A stretch of 64,000 nt of DNA from Chitinophagaceae bacterium (GTDB taxonomy: Bacteria > Bacteroidota > Bacteroidia > Chitinophagales > Chitinophagaceae). This document shows, in pieces, positions 44,501 to 53,217 of this stretch. Position numbers and translations under genes: made by a program. The notes below the pieces were generated by a model that had not been told where the DNA came from, did no database searches, and saw nothing but the letters and a program-made list of their open reading frames with translations. Numbering within the stretch: the stretch's first letter is position 1; each line of letters opens with the position of its first letter. The stretch is from positions 124,001 through 188,000 of the forward strand of contig JAFKGQ010000005.1 in NCBI GenBank assembly GCA_017307755.1. The letters run 5' to 3'.

Positions 44501-45370
44501 GTCACGGTGACGGATAAAGCGTCTCCCTATTACGGATATCCGCTGCTGGACAATACCGGCAAATGGCAGTCCATCGACGCAATCAATACCAGGAACAAGA
44601 TCGGCAACTTCAACCCGGACTTTATTTTAGGATTTCAGTCTACTATCTCGTATAAAAGCTTTAGTCTGAGCTTTACGCTCGACTGGAGGAATGGCGGCGA
44701 TTTCTTTTCCCAGACCTATCGTTATGGCGAAGAGTATGGACAATCCTCCCTATTCTATGATCATCTGATCAACCCGGGCATGCGGACGGGGCAGCAATTG
44801 AGGGATTACCTGGTAGCCAACCAGGACAAGCTGATACGAAGCACGGGCAATAACTTCCCCCTGGTGGGTGGACCTACGCCACAGTACAACGGATTCCCAT
44901 TTGTCTACGGCCCATATACGCTGCCTTATGGCGGTGTGTTCGTACCGGGCGTGCGGGCTTCAGGGTTTGATGCCAACGGGAATCCCACGGGCTATATCGA
45001 GAACCTGGGTCAGAATATCAACAGCCCTAATGGTACGGCCGTCCTTCCTTTTGCGGGAGCCACGGCATGGAGCTTTACCCGTGCATTTACTTTTCCAGCC
45101 TCTTATCTCAAACTGAGGGAGATATCCTTTGCTTACGAGCTGCCTGTGAAAGCGATCAAGGCGGCGAAGGTGCAGAGCGCCACTATTTCGCTGTACAGCA
45201 GGAATATAATCTTATGGACGGCGGCCAAGATCAATATTGATCCGGAGAATGCTTTTCAACCTTCCACCACCATACAGGGGTCAGGCAGTCAATTCAAGCA
45301 GGGTATCGAGCGATATAACGTAAACCCGTGGGTAATACCTGTCGGGGTTAAGTTGAACGTAATATTTTAA
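41564..45370 (+). CDS. SusC/RagA family transporter with STN domain and extended N-terminus
   Basis: The 1268 residues begin MQLRALCNLLFAKRRLLSK, a basic stretch before the signal helix, which starts at about Met43 (MKLTACWMLVFCLQVSAR before SFSQKV). An ATG at 41690 would give a conventional leader. Long N-termini of this kind are seen in other Chitinophaga-type STN SusC proteins. Then come the STN domain (VPLQTVFREITRQTGVSFVY), a carboxypeptidase-like domain, a plug (QPLFVVDGVP, NPEDIESVSVLKGPSAAALY) and a barrel. It signals through FecR and imports the ligand of the downstream enzymes. Confidence 0.93.
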   Translation: MQLRALCNLLFAKRRLLSKIFLSMVSGPEQSGYPGLKKVVRVMKLTACWMLVFCLQVSARSFSQKVTLSVRNVPLQTVFREITRQTGVSFVYREALLEGIDPVTVHVKDATIEEALNACLRDRPIGYKLIGKNIVIRKEVSSAGAVALPDSVQYAEPPPREIRGVVRTVNNALLEGITVTEKGTNNATTTRLDGSFRLRVAGSDAVLVFSSIGFKTVEIALNGRMQVEVILETSSQELSGVVVTALGITRARKSLGYSVEEVGGQEFTRVSQENILNGMSGKIPGVTINATGGAGSSVSMIIRGATSLSSDNQPLFVVDGVPIVNTLNNISQVGIDNRVDYGNALSSINPEDIESVSVLKGPSAAALYGSRAGNGVVLITTKSGRASRKLTVTATSSTVFDIPYKFLKFQHKYGSGQFSAIPVSVSGNLLTNPFGSLIQENAGATYGAELDRGYKEVQWNSPLDSSGNPIPELLVSHPNNIKNFVQTGITTTNGISVANNNEQMSYRLSYANMSNRGLIPHSDLYRNSLSLNTGLRVNRNFRLSTNIDVSRNNSDNRPAGERGTNPLQWAYNVSPHTDIRDLQQYWMPGQEGIQQRSQYKGAYNNPYFLANEVRNSFVRDRLFGNVRADWQLSPSFSLMARYALDTYSEKREMKIAQSYTDDPGGAYGIIDLKNFESNADFLLTYKKEWNDLSLSVSVGGNTRYQKASNVTTATKDGTGLIVPGVFSIQNILPDNLNYSSYLSEKGVNSIYGLLNLGYKDMIFLDITDRNDWSSTLPRAQPYYYPSASLSLLVNEIAGIKSPAISLIKLRGGIAQAGNDAGPYQLQSVLTNAGSWSGIPRLTTSGTMLNPDLKPEIATSYEAGLDVNLFRNRLRFAATYYMVENKNQIFSTKTPPSSGFSSKNINAGLLRSKGIELSLGGTPVQGRNWRVDVNANFTRSRTRIIKLSDDLPYYTLWTDGKGGAWTYVGDEIGDIYDAKMVTVTDKASPYYGYPLLDNTGKWQSIDAINTRNKIGNFNPDFILGFQSTISYKSFSLSFTLDWRNGGDFFSQTYRYGEEYGQSSLFYDHLINPGMRTGQQLRDYLVANQDKLIRSTGNNFPLVGGPTPQYNGFPFVYGPYTLPYGGVFVPGVRASGFDANGNPTGYIENLGQNINSPNGTAVLPFAGATAWSFTRAFTFPASYLKLREISFAYELPVKAIKAAKVQSATISLYSRNIILWTAAKINIDPENAFQPSTTIQGSGSQFKQGIERYNVNPWVIPVGVKLNVIF

Positions 45371-45391
45371 GACACTACTAATTTGTAAAAG

Positions 45392-47101
45392 ATGAAACCA
45401 ATGCATAAGATAAAGAGGGTGATTATTTTGGGGGGGATGCTCTTTGGGATTTTTTCTTCTTCCTGCAGAAAGCACCTGGAGCAGTTGAACCAGAACCCTA
45501 ATGGAGCCAACCCGGCTACCACCAATCCCAATCTTGTACTTTCCACTGTGCTTACGGCCACCGGTCAGCAATACGTAAAGCTGGGATTTGGGGACATTGC
45601 TGGCGTCATGCAGCATACGCAGGCGGATGGCTGGACAGGCAATCACAACGAATATGACTGGAGCGGGTCCAATGACTGGTCGCCTTATTATGACATACTC
45701 CGGAACAATAAATATGTTTATGACCGGAGTGTAACCCTGGGTTATGAATTGCAGCAGGGTGTTTGTCTGGTGATGAAGTCGATGGTTTTTGGCCTTATAG
45801 CAGACCTTTACGGCGACGCCCCGTATAGCCAGGCGCTGCAAGGGGAAGAGAGCGGCAACACTCATCTTTTTCCTGCCTTTGACAAGCAACAGGATATCTA
45901 TACAGGCGTACTGGCAGACCTGGCGAAAGCCAATACTTTATTGTCCAAAGCCAAAACGGCTTATAACAGCACGATCGATGCGGTGGATGTGTATTATGGA
46001 GGAGAACCGTCGAACTGGCGTAAGCTGGCTAATTCCCTGGCCTTGCGTTATTACATGCGTCTTTCCGAGAAGTCACCGGAGGTTGCAAAGGCGGGTATCG
46101 AGAAGATAGCGGGCGATCCTGCGACCTATCCAATCCTTACTACGGCTGCGGAGGACGCCCTGATGGGGTTTGCGGGGGCCAGCGGATCCGACAGCTGGCC
46201 TTCGAATGTCAACTATAACGCGGACAGTGTCAACTACCGTGTGACAAAGATGTGCTCCTCTTTTGTGAAGGCGCTTGTATCCCTTCATGATCCGAGGATC
46301 GGTGTCTGGGCTAACAAAGTGCAGGTATTTCTGCATGTGAATGATAACCTTCCTACCGGGACGGACAGGATCGCCGACACGACTGTAGACGGCGAGGCGC
46401 GGAAAGTCCGGTATCTTTCTCCGGATGTGCTGGCGGGTAAAGGTCTTTCGGAAAGTGATATCAACCAGGATCCGAACTATGTGGGGATACCTCCGGCCAT
46501 TGTAGGCGGTCCTGTATATAATATGGGTCCGGATGCCGCTCAAGCTGCCCACAATCCCCATGTATCGTGGTTGAATAATATCTACATGAGCGCCAGCGGT
46601 CCTCTTTTGAAGGCCCGGCTCATGACAGCGGCTGAGGTCCATTTCATCCTGGCGGAAGCGGCTCTTAAAGGTTGGGCCGCGGGGGACGCCGGAACGCATT
46701 ACAATGCGGCGATTAAGGCTTCTCTGACGGCCTGGGGACTGGCGGGACAGTATAATGCATATATTTCCCAGGCTGCTGTCTCCTATGCCGGGACGGTAGA
46801 GCAGATCATTACACAGAAATGGATTGCCTCCTGGACGGCTGCCACCGAATCCTGGTTCGACTTCCGCCGCACGGGCTATCCCGCCCTGATTTCCGGCCCA
46901 AATGCCAAGGCTCCGGTGCTGCCTATACGATTTTATTACATGCTGGATGAACGTAACCTCAACCCTGCCAATATCAAGATCGCAGAGGGCAATCTGGAAG
47001 TCACCACTTATTCGGGTTATGGCGATGATGCCACTAACGGACATAAGAACAGCGCCTGGTCCAAGCCCTGGGTCAGTCAGGGAACGGGTAAACCATGGTG
47101 A
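45392..47101 (+). CDS. SusD/RagB family nutrient-binding lipoprotein (SusD-like_2 type)
   Basis: The 569 residues have a lipoprotein leader ending FSSSC, then LEQLNQNPNGANPATTNPNL, the SusD-like_2 start. KSMVFGLIADLYGDAPYSQA and IITQKWIASWTAATESWFDF are typical later motifs. It is 21 bases downstream of its SusC partner and 19 bases upstream of a ceramidase-like gene. It is longer than the minus-strand SusD at 30092, with an insertion rich in Asn and Trp near the N-terminus (HNEYDWSGSNDWSPYY). Confidence 0.92.
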   Translation: MKPMHKIKRVIILGGMLFGIFSSSCRKHLEQLNQNPNGANPATTNPNLVLSTVLTATGQQYVKLGFGDIAGVMQHTQADGWTGNHNEYDWSGSNDWSPYYDILRNNKYVYDRSVTLGYELQQGVCLVMKSMVFGLIADLYGDAPYSQALQGEESGNTHLFPAFDKQQDIYTGVLADLAKANTLLSKAKTAYNSTIDAVDVYYGGEPSNWRKLANSLALRYYMRLSEKSPEVAKAGIEKIAGDPATYPILTTAAEDALMGFAGASGSDSWPSNVNYNADSVNYRVTKMCSSFVKALVSLHDPRIGVWANKVQVFLHVNDNLPTGTDRIADTTVDGEARKVRYLSPDVLAGKGLSESDINQDPNYVGIPPAIVGGPVYNMGPDAAQAAHNPHVSWLNNIYMSASGPLLKARLMTAAEVHFILAEAALKGWAAGDAGTHYNAAIKASLTAWGLAGQYNAYISQAAVSYAGTVEQIITQKWIASWTAATESWFDFRRTGYPALISGPNAKAPVLPIRFYYMLDERNLNPANIKIAEGNLEVTTYSGYGDDATNGHKNSAWSKPWVSQGTGKPW

Positions 47102-47120
47102 TCACATTCAAGACCGAACA

Positions 47121-48395
47121 ATGAAGAGGATATTTCTTTATCTGCAGACAGCGCTAATGCTGACTCATATGATCGAAGCGCGAGCCCAGGGGTTCAAAGC
47201 GGGGGCAGCGATGCGTATTATCACGCCGGCCCCTTTGTTACCCGTGTCCGGCGGCATCGGCAAACCCAACCCGTCTCATATAAAAAAAGGGGAATTGACG
47301 GTCCGGGCGCTGGTGATGGAGCAGGGCAGCACGCGTATTGCCGTCGTAGGCGTGGACAACCTGGGCTGGACGGCTTTTCTGGGTGACAAAAGCCGGGCCC
47401 TTATCAAGGGGATATTGCCTGAGAATATTTTGATCGGCGCTACGCATACGCACAGTGCGCCGGACGCTTATGCTTTCCCGGACGAGACGGGCAGGACCAC
47501 TGCGGATCTGCGATACCTCGACTGGTGCACGCATCAGATAGCCGACGCGGTGAACGAAGCGGTGAAGAACCTGGAACCGGCCGTACTGAAGACGGCAGTG
47601 GGAGAAGCGAAAGGCAAGATCGCATACAACTATTATGCGGAGCAGCTTTACGACCCCCGATGCGGGGTGATACAGGCTGTGGCTGCCGGCGGAGCGAAGA
47701 AAGGGCGTACGATAGCGACCCTGGTGAACTATGCCATTCATCCTGAAGTGATCGGTAGTCATCGGGGGATACTCAGCCCGGATCTTTGTGGTCCATTATA
47801 TGAACGCATAGAATCGAAGACGGGTGGTATTGCCTTGTTTATGAATGGCGCCCAGGGCGGGATGGTGACGGCGGACAACCGGCTGGGGAATGGCGGGGAG
47901 GCCAATGATTATGAGGAATGTGTGCGCATAGGACAGCTGCTGGCCGACGAAGCTCTGCGGATTGTGGGTGATGCCGTCGTACAGACAAACCCTGCTCTTT
48001 ACTGCAGCGCCCGAACCATTCGTTTGCCTGTTGAGAACCCGGTAATGAGATATATCCTCAGCAAATCGCCGCTGTCGGGCCCTTCCATGACGGAACAGGA
48101 TTCGGTGTCCACCCGTATCAACCTGCTGGATATCGGTACGGCGCAGGTGCTCACCGTTCCGGGAGAGGCCCTGCCCAATATCGGGTACTATGTGAAGAGA
48201 CATATGCGTACCAGCCAGCCCTTCCTTTTCGGGCTGACAAACGACGCGTACGGGTATATCCTCACCAAGGTGGATTTTAAAAGCTTTAAGAGATACGAAT
48301 ATGTCAGCAATACCAGTCTGGGCGAAATGACGGGGGAGATATATATGGAAGAGGCCCTCCGGCTTGTCGGCGAAAGTCCGCCTGCGGATCGCTGA
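47121..48395 (+). CDS. Neutral/alkaline ceramidase-like hydrolase (N-terminal domain only)
   Basis: The 424 residues start with a signal peptide ending ARA before QGFKAG. They resemble the catalytic domain of neutral ceramidases: GAAMRIITPAP at the start, the zinc motif ATHTHSAPD (His109, His111) and VNYAIHPEVIG with a probable third ligand, then LFMNGAQGGM. Ceramidases cut the amide of ceramide; many bacterial relatives have other amide or ester substrates. The usual C-terminal Ig-like domain is absent (full enzymes are about 650-700 residues). It acts in the periplasm or at the surface, in line with SusC/D upstream and two more hydrolases downstream. Confidence 0.8.
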   Translation: MKRIFLYLQTALMLTHMIEARAQGFKAGAAMRIITPAPLLPVSGGIGKPNPSHIKKGELTVRALVMEQGSTRIAVVGVDNLGWTAFLGDKSRALIKGILPENILIGATHTHSAPDAYAFPDETGRTTADLRYLDWCTHQIADAVNEAVKNLEPAVLKTAVGEAKGKIAYNYYAEQLYDPRCGVIQAVAAGGAKKGRTIATLVNYAIHPEVIGSHRGILSPDLCGPLYERIESKTGGIALFMNGAQGGMVTADNRLGNGGEANDYEECVRIGQLLADEALRIVGDAVVQTNPALYCSARTIRLPVENPVMRYILSKSPLSGPSMTEQDSVSTRINLLDIGTAQVLTVPGEALPNIGYYVKRHMRTSQPFLFGLTNDAYGYILTKVDFKSFKRYEYVSNTSLGEMTGEIYMEEALRLVGESPPADR

Positions 48396-48442
48396 GTATG
48401 CCGACGCGCTTCCGATCTCAATTAATATATCAAATACAAAAA

Positions 48443-49816
48443 ATGTTCATGAAGAGAATTATTTTTTTTAGCTGTCTGTTATGGTTGCAGCTGCTGCGGG
48501 TCGCGGCCCAATCTTCCGACCCCGCTGGAGAGCCTACCGCGCCCTCCAACGCTCTCCGGCACTATCTTCACAACGGCGATACGACCTTTCGCTGGGAAGT
48601 AAAGGAAAGCTATCCTGTCGGGGATGTAACGATGTATAATCTCCTGCTGACCTCGCAGACCTGGCGTGGGATCCGTTGGGTTCATCAACTGGCTGTTTTT
48701 GTACCCAAGGAGAACCTTTATGATGGGGCTTTGCTGTTTATTACAGGTGGTTCTGTGAAGAATGGGCAGCCGAAGTGGGCGGGGAGGGATGACAAGCTGC
48801 TGAATTCCATCTATACCCTTGCAGAGAAGAACAAGGCCATCGTGGCTGTATTGAAACAGACGCCCAACCAGCCTTTGTTTGACAGTCTGACGGAGGATGC
48901 GTTGATCTCTTATACCCTGCACCGGTGGAAAGAAGACGGCGATTATACCTGGCCGCTGTTGTTCCCCATGGTAAAATCGGCTTGTCGCGCCATGGATGCG
49001 GTCCAGCAGTTTGCGGACGGGCAATTGCACCATCCGGTGGGCCGGTGGGTCATCTCAGGCGCTTCCAAGCGTGGATGGACTACGTGGCTTACAGGAGCGA
49101 ACGACTCCCGTGCGGAGGCTATCGGTCCGATGGTCATCGATATCCTCAATATGCCTGTGAACCTGGATTATCAGATCAAGGCCTGGCATGAATACAGTCC
49201 CCAGATAGAGGACTATGTTAAGCTGGGTATTCCCCAGGAAGCGCATACCGAGAGCGGAGGCGCCATCAATACCATGGTGGACCCTTATTCCTACCGTCGT
49301 CAGCTCTCCATGCCCAAGATGATCTTTATGGGCACCAATGACGAATATTGGGTGGTGGATGCGATCAAGAACTATTACGACAGCATTCCGGGCCGGAATA
49401 TGATCCATTATGTACCGAATGCGGGTCATGACCTGGGTGGCGGCAAGCAGGCTTTCGAGGCACTGAGCGCTTTTTTCGGGCTGACCTTACGGCATGAACC
49501 TTATCCCGTCTGCAGCTGGAGTACGCAGGCGAAGAAAGGGGCCGTCACGGTGACGGTGAAGACTACGCCGGGTGTGCTTACGGATGCCATTCTCTGGTGG
49601 GCTGATTCGGAAGACATGATATTCCGCAAATCTATCTGGAAGAGCAAACGATTGAAGGGGGCGGGCAAATCGACGATCGTGTTCACGGAGAAATTTCCCA
49701 CTGCGGGTTTCCGGGCTTTTTATCTCGATCTCAAATACAAGGACCCTAATGGCGGCGAGTATACGGAGAGCACGCGTATGTTCGTAGCGGATAAGGATGA
49801 ATTAAAATTGCATTAA
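48443..49816 (+). CDS. PhoPQ-activated pathogenicity-related (PqaA) family alpha/beta hydrolase
   Basis: The protein has about 457 residues, with a second start at 48449. The signal peptide ends VAA before QSSDPA. The order YNLLLTSQTWRGIRWVHQL, VISGASKRGWTTWL (nucleophile Ser in GASKRG), MGTNDEYW (Asp) and PNAGHDLGG (His) matches the PqaA family of large serine hydrolases. Family members are esterase- or peptidase-like with few known substrates. The gene starts 47 bases after the ceramidase-like gene and ends 2 bases before the fusion gene, so all are co-transcribed. Confidence 0.85.
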   Translation: MFMKRIIFFSCLLWLQLLRVAAQSSDPAGEPTAPSNALRHYLHNGDTTFRWEVKESYPVGDVTMYNLLLTSQTWRGIRWVHQLAVFVPKENLYDGALLFITGGSVKNGQPKWAGRDDKLLNSIYTLAEKNKAIVAVLKQTPNQPLFDSLTEDALISYTLHRWKEDGDYTWPLLFPMVKSACRAMDAVQQFADGQLHHPVGRWVISGASKRGWTTWLTGANDSRAEAIGPMVIDILNMPVNLDYQIKAWHEYSPQIEDYVKLGIPQEAHTESGGAINTMVDPYSYRRQLSMPKMIFMGTNDEYWVVDAIKNYYDSIPGRNMIHYVPNAGHDLGGGKQAFEALSAFFGLTLRHEPYPVCSWSTQAKKGAVTVTVKTTPGVLTDAILWWADSEDMIFRKSIWKSKRLKGAGKSTIVFTEKFPTAGFRAFYLDLKYKDPNGGEYTESTRMFVADKDELKLH

Positions 49817-49818
49817 CT

Positions 49819-52407
49819 ATGAGAAAGCTTGTGATCATTATCATTATTGCGGCAATAAGCATCGGGAGAGGGTTTTCAGCACAGCCTCCGTTGTCGCCCC
49901 TGCCTGCTGTCCACAACGGTTTTGTGGTGATCTCCCATCGCGGCAATCATGTAAAGGTCCCGGAGAATACGATCGCTGCGATACAGGAAGCCATCCGGGT
50001 CGGGGCCGATTATGTGGAAATAGACCTGCGAACGACGAAAGACGGCCAGCTAGTGCTGAGCCATGATGCCACGGTAGACCGGATGACGGACGGGAAGGGC
50101 AAAGTGAGGGACCTTACATTCGAAGAAATCGAAAAATTAAAGGTTGGGAAGAACGAGGGGAGTGTATATCGGGTACCTACGTTCAGGGAGGTGTTGAATG
50201 TGTGCAAAGGGCGAATGAACATATACCTGGATTTTAAGGATGCGGACGTGGAGGAAACCTATCGTCAGATAGAAGCGGCCGGCATGGAAAAGCAGGTGGT
50301 GGTCTATCTCAACAAGCCGGAGCAGTATAAACAATGGAAGAAGGCGGCGCCTGCCATGCCGCTGATGAGCAGTCTGCCGGATGGAATAAAGACGCCGGAG
50401 CAGTTCAGGCAATTCCTGGAACAGGCGCAGCTGGAAGTTTTGGATAATGTTTATGATACGGCTCTGCAGGCTGTTGCGCGGGAGAAGGGGATCGCCCTCT
50501 GGCTGGATGTGGAGAGCGCTGACGAGGGTCCTGTACTTTGGGACAAGGCTTTAGCCTGGAATATACAAGGCTTACAGACAGACCATCCGGAGGCATTGGT
50601 GGCCTATTTGCAGAAGACGAAGCATCGGGGTGGCCCTAGCGTAAGCGGTGCGGAGAGCAGGGAGGCGTTGCCTTCTTACCGGAAATTATCCGATATCGCC
50701 TATGGACCTGACAAGGAGAACATCATGGATGCCTATATCCCCGGTGAATATGGGGATGGGAAAGTCATTGTTTATATACATGGTGGGGGGTGGACGGGAG
50801 GCGATAAGAAGGAACTCCCGGCAGCGCTGATCGAAGAACTGACAGGTCGGCGGAAGTACCTGGTCGTTTCTATGAACTACCGCCTTGTAAAGGACGGAAA
50901 GAATATCTTCCCGGCGCAGATGGAGGATGTCTCACGTGCGTTGAAATTCATTTCGGACCAGGCGACGAAATATCATTATGATGGAAATTCATTTGCATTG
51001 ATGGGCGGCAGCGCGGGCGGCCACCTGGCTATGTTATATGCCTATGGGTATGATACGGCAAGACAGGTGAAGACGGTGGTGGATCTTTGGGGGCCTACCG
51101 ATCTTTCGGATAAAGCCGTTCGCGAAGGGAACAGGGAGGCAGACAGCAAGGTGGTGAATTTGCTGGGGGTAGCCGATCCGCAGGCACAGGTATGTCGTGA
51201 CGCCAGCCCCTATTACCGGGTCAGCAAGACATCTGGTGTTCCTACCATCCTGTTCCATGGGGAAGATGACCCACTGGTGGATGTCAGCCAGGCAAAAAAG
51301 ATGTATGAGAAGCTATTGTCCCTGGGTGTGCCGGTGGAGCTGAAGGTGTACCCACATGAGAAGCATGGGGTAGGGGCTGGCGCTGCCGCGGATGTTTTTG
51401 CCAGGACGCTGGCATGGCTGGACAAATATTATCCTTCCCGGGTACAGGCGGATACGCGTCCCTATGCCGAACGGCTTGGGTGGCCGAAGGGCGCCAAGGT
51501 CATCATCCTTCATGTGGATGATGCGGGGATGTCGATCAATTCCAACGAAGGGGCCATTAATTCCATCGAAAAGGGTGCCGCTACTTCCACGAGCATCATG
51601 ATGCCTTGTCCCTGGGCGGCAAGCTTTGCTAAATATGCGGCTGAAAAGGGATATGATGCGGGGCTGCATCTTACGCTGACGTCCGAATGGCATCATTACA
51701 GGTGGGGGCCGCTGGCCGGTGTAAAGCAGGTGCCCGGACTGACGGATAAAGAGTGGTGTCTCTGGCCTGAGCCGGAAGATGTCGTGCAGCATGCCAGCGC
51801 CGATGAGGTGGAGTCAGAGATACGGGCGCAGCTGGCCAGGGCTTTGTCACTTGGGTTACATCCGACGCATCTGGATTCGCATATGGGTACTTTATTTGCC
51901 ACCCGGGCTTACCTGGAGAGATACATCAAGGTGGGAATAGAGAACAGGATACCTGTGATGTTCCCGGGCGGTAATAACAAGCTGCTGGCTGCGAATATGA
52001 AAGGAGGCGCGGACCTGTTGAAGGATGCCGCTGCCGTAGGGGAAATGATCTGGAAAGCAGGCTTGCCCGTGCTGGATGACCTTGTCACTTACAGCGGGGA
52101 TTGGAAGCCGCAGCCGGTGAATGGGAAGATAAGCCCGGAAGCATATGGAAAGTATAAGGTCCGCAAGCTGGAAGAAGCCATTGACAGCATGCAGCCGGGG
52201 GTAGCGATGTTTATCGTGCACAGCTCGGTGGTGACGGACGATTTCAGACATATCTCCGGCTCGGGTGATAGCCGCAATGCGGATATGCTGGCTATGATGG
52301 ACCCAGGTCTTAAGGCATATATCCTTTCAAAGGGTATTATACTCACCACCTGGCGGGAAATGATGGAGCGGCGTCAAAAATATGGCGCCAGTTTTTCTTC
52401 CAGGTAA
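49819..52407 (+). CDS. Three-domain fusion: glycerophosphodiester phosphodiesterase, HGGGW esterase, YdjC/ChbG-type deacetylase
   Basis: The 862-residue exported protein (leader ending FSA before QPP) has three complete hydrolase domains. (1) About 33-270: a GDPD barrel with HRG at 40, Glu49, Glu68, Asp70 and His82. (2) About 285-535: an alpha/beta hydrolase with HGGGW at 321, nucleophile Ser398 in GGSAGG and His516. (3) About 545-855: a YdjC-like carbohydrate deacetylase with HVDDAG at 565-570 and HLDSH at 684-688. All active-site residues appear intact, so it should cut a phosphodiester, an O-ester and an N- or O-acetyl group in the same substrate or pathway. Its end overlaps the convergent thioesterase by 34 bases. 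Confidence 0.88.
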   Translation: MRKLVIIIIIAAISIGRGFSAQPPLSPLPAVHNGFVVISHRGNHVKVPENTIAAIQEAIRVGADYVEIDLRTTKDGQLVLSHDATVDRMTDGKGKVRDLTFEEIEKLKVGKNEGSVYRVPTFREVLNVCKGRMNIYLDFKDADVEETYRQIEAAGMEKQVVVYLNKPEQYKQWKKAAPAMPLMSSLPDGIKTPEQFRQFLEQAQLEVLDNVYDTALQAVAREKGIALWLDVESADEGPVLWDKALAWNIQGLQTDHPEALVAYLQKTKHRGGPSVSGAESREALPSYRKLSDIAYGPDKENIMDAYIPGEYGDGKVIVYIHGGGWTGGDKKELPAALIEELTGRRKYLVVSMNYRLVKDGKNIFPAQMEDVSRALKFISDQATKYHYDGNSFALMGGSAGGHLAMLYAYGYDTARQVKTVVDLWGPTDLSDKAVREGNREADSKVVNLLGVADPQAQVCRDASPYYRVSKTSGVPTILFHGEDDPLVDVSQAKKMYEKLLSLGVPVELKVYPHEKHGVGAGAAADVFARTLAWLDKYYPSRVQADTRPYAERLGWPKGAKVIILHVDDAGMSINSNEGAINSIEKGAATSTSIMMPCPWAASFAKYAAEKGYDAGLHLTLTSEWHHYRWGPLAGVKQVPGLTDKEWCLWPEPEDVVQHASADEVESEIRAQLARALSLGLHPTHLDSHMGTLFATRAYLERYIKVGIENRIPVMFPGGNNKLLAANMKGGADLLKDAAAVGEMIWKAGLPVLDDLVTYSGDWKPQPVNGKISPEAYGKYKVRKLEEAIDSMQPGVAMFIVHSSVVTDDFRHISGSGDSRNADMLAMMDPGLKAYILSKGIILTTWREMMERRQKYGASFSSR

Positions 52408-52781
52408 GCCGGCATATTTGTCTTTTCTTTTGTATCTCTTTTTAAAAAATACAGCAGCACCTTTCCTACGGTGAGCAGCTTGCCCTGTTCATTATATACC
52501 TCCTGATGGAATGTGATACGATGTCCCTCGGGCATTTCCCTGATGGTTGTACGAACTGTCAGCAGATCGTCATAATGGGCAGGGCGGAGGTATTTTGCTG
52601 TAAATTCCACTACGGGGAGGATGACACCGCCGGCTTCCATATTTTTATAGCTTAGTCCCAACTGGCGGATGGCTTCCACTCTTCCCACTTCAAAATATTG
52701 TGCGTAGTTGCCGTAGTAGACAACGTCCATCTGATCTGTCTCGGCATAGCGGACCCGTATTTGTGTTTCGCTGGTGTACAT
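52374..52781 (-). CDS. Acyl-CoA thioesterase, YbgC/4HBT hotdog family
   Basis: The 135 residues match the YbgC group: VRYAETDQMDVVYYGNY with the catalytic Asp16, EVGRVEAIRQLGLSY and IREMPEGHRITFHQEVYN. It hydrolyses acyl-CoA or related thioesters in the cytoplasm. It is followed upstream on the minus strand by a DoxX gene, 25 bases apart. The 3' ends of this gene and the fusion gene overlap by 34 bases in opposite directions. Confidence 0.9.
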   Translation of the reverse strand: MYTSETQIRVRYAETDQMDVVYYGNYAQYFEVGRVEAIRQLGLSYKNMEAGGVILPVVEFTAKYLRPAHYDDLLTVRTTIREMPEGHRITFHQEVYNEQGKLLTVGKVLLYFLKRDTKEKTNMPAYLEEKLAPYF

Positions 52782-52806
52782 TTTGTAATAGGATTATGAT
52801 TTACTT

Positions 52807-53217
52807 TTATCTTCCCATCATACCATCCACGCTGAAGCGGCCGGGGCCTATGAGCAGAATGGAAGAAAAGGCAGTGAGATACAGAAGAGCGAGCTCCTGA
52901 TGATCAAGGCCCTGTCCTTTATGAAAGAGAAAGGCGGCCACCGCCAATTGAATGACCAGCACCAGCGCGGCAAAACGTGTGAAGAGTCCCAGGACCAGCA
53001 ACAGGCCGCAAAAGATCTCCGCAAATAGCACGAGGATGAGCGACCATTTATGACCGATGTGGAACGGATCGAAAAAGATGGCCTGCTGGTTGCTGAAGTG
53101 CATCAGCTTGGGAAAGCCATGGTGGATACAGATGATCAGGCCGAAGGTCAGGCGCAGTAAGAGACTGGCGACATTGAAAGCGTTCTCGGAATAGGCGGTG
53201 GAGAGAAATTTCTTCAT
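52807..53217 (-). CDS. DoxX family membrane protein
   Basis: The 136 residues have four hydrophobic segments and the DoxX features RLTFGLIICIHHGFPKLMHF and FAEIFCGLLLVLGLFTRFAA. It is an inner-membrane protein of unclear function, linked in some bacteria to redox or oxidative stress complexes. It heads a two-gene operon with the thioesterase. Confidence 0.87.
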   Translation of the reverse strand: MKKFLSTAYSENAFNVASLLLRLTFGLIICIHHGFPKLMHFSNQQAIFFDPFHIGHKWSLILVLFAEIFCGLLLVLGLFTRFAALVLVIQLAVAAFLFHKGQGLDHQELALLYLTAFSSILLIGPGRFSVDGMMGR

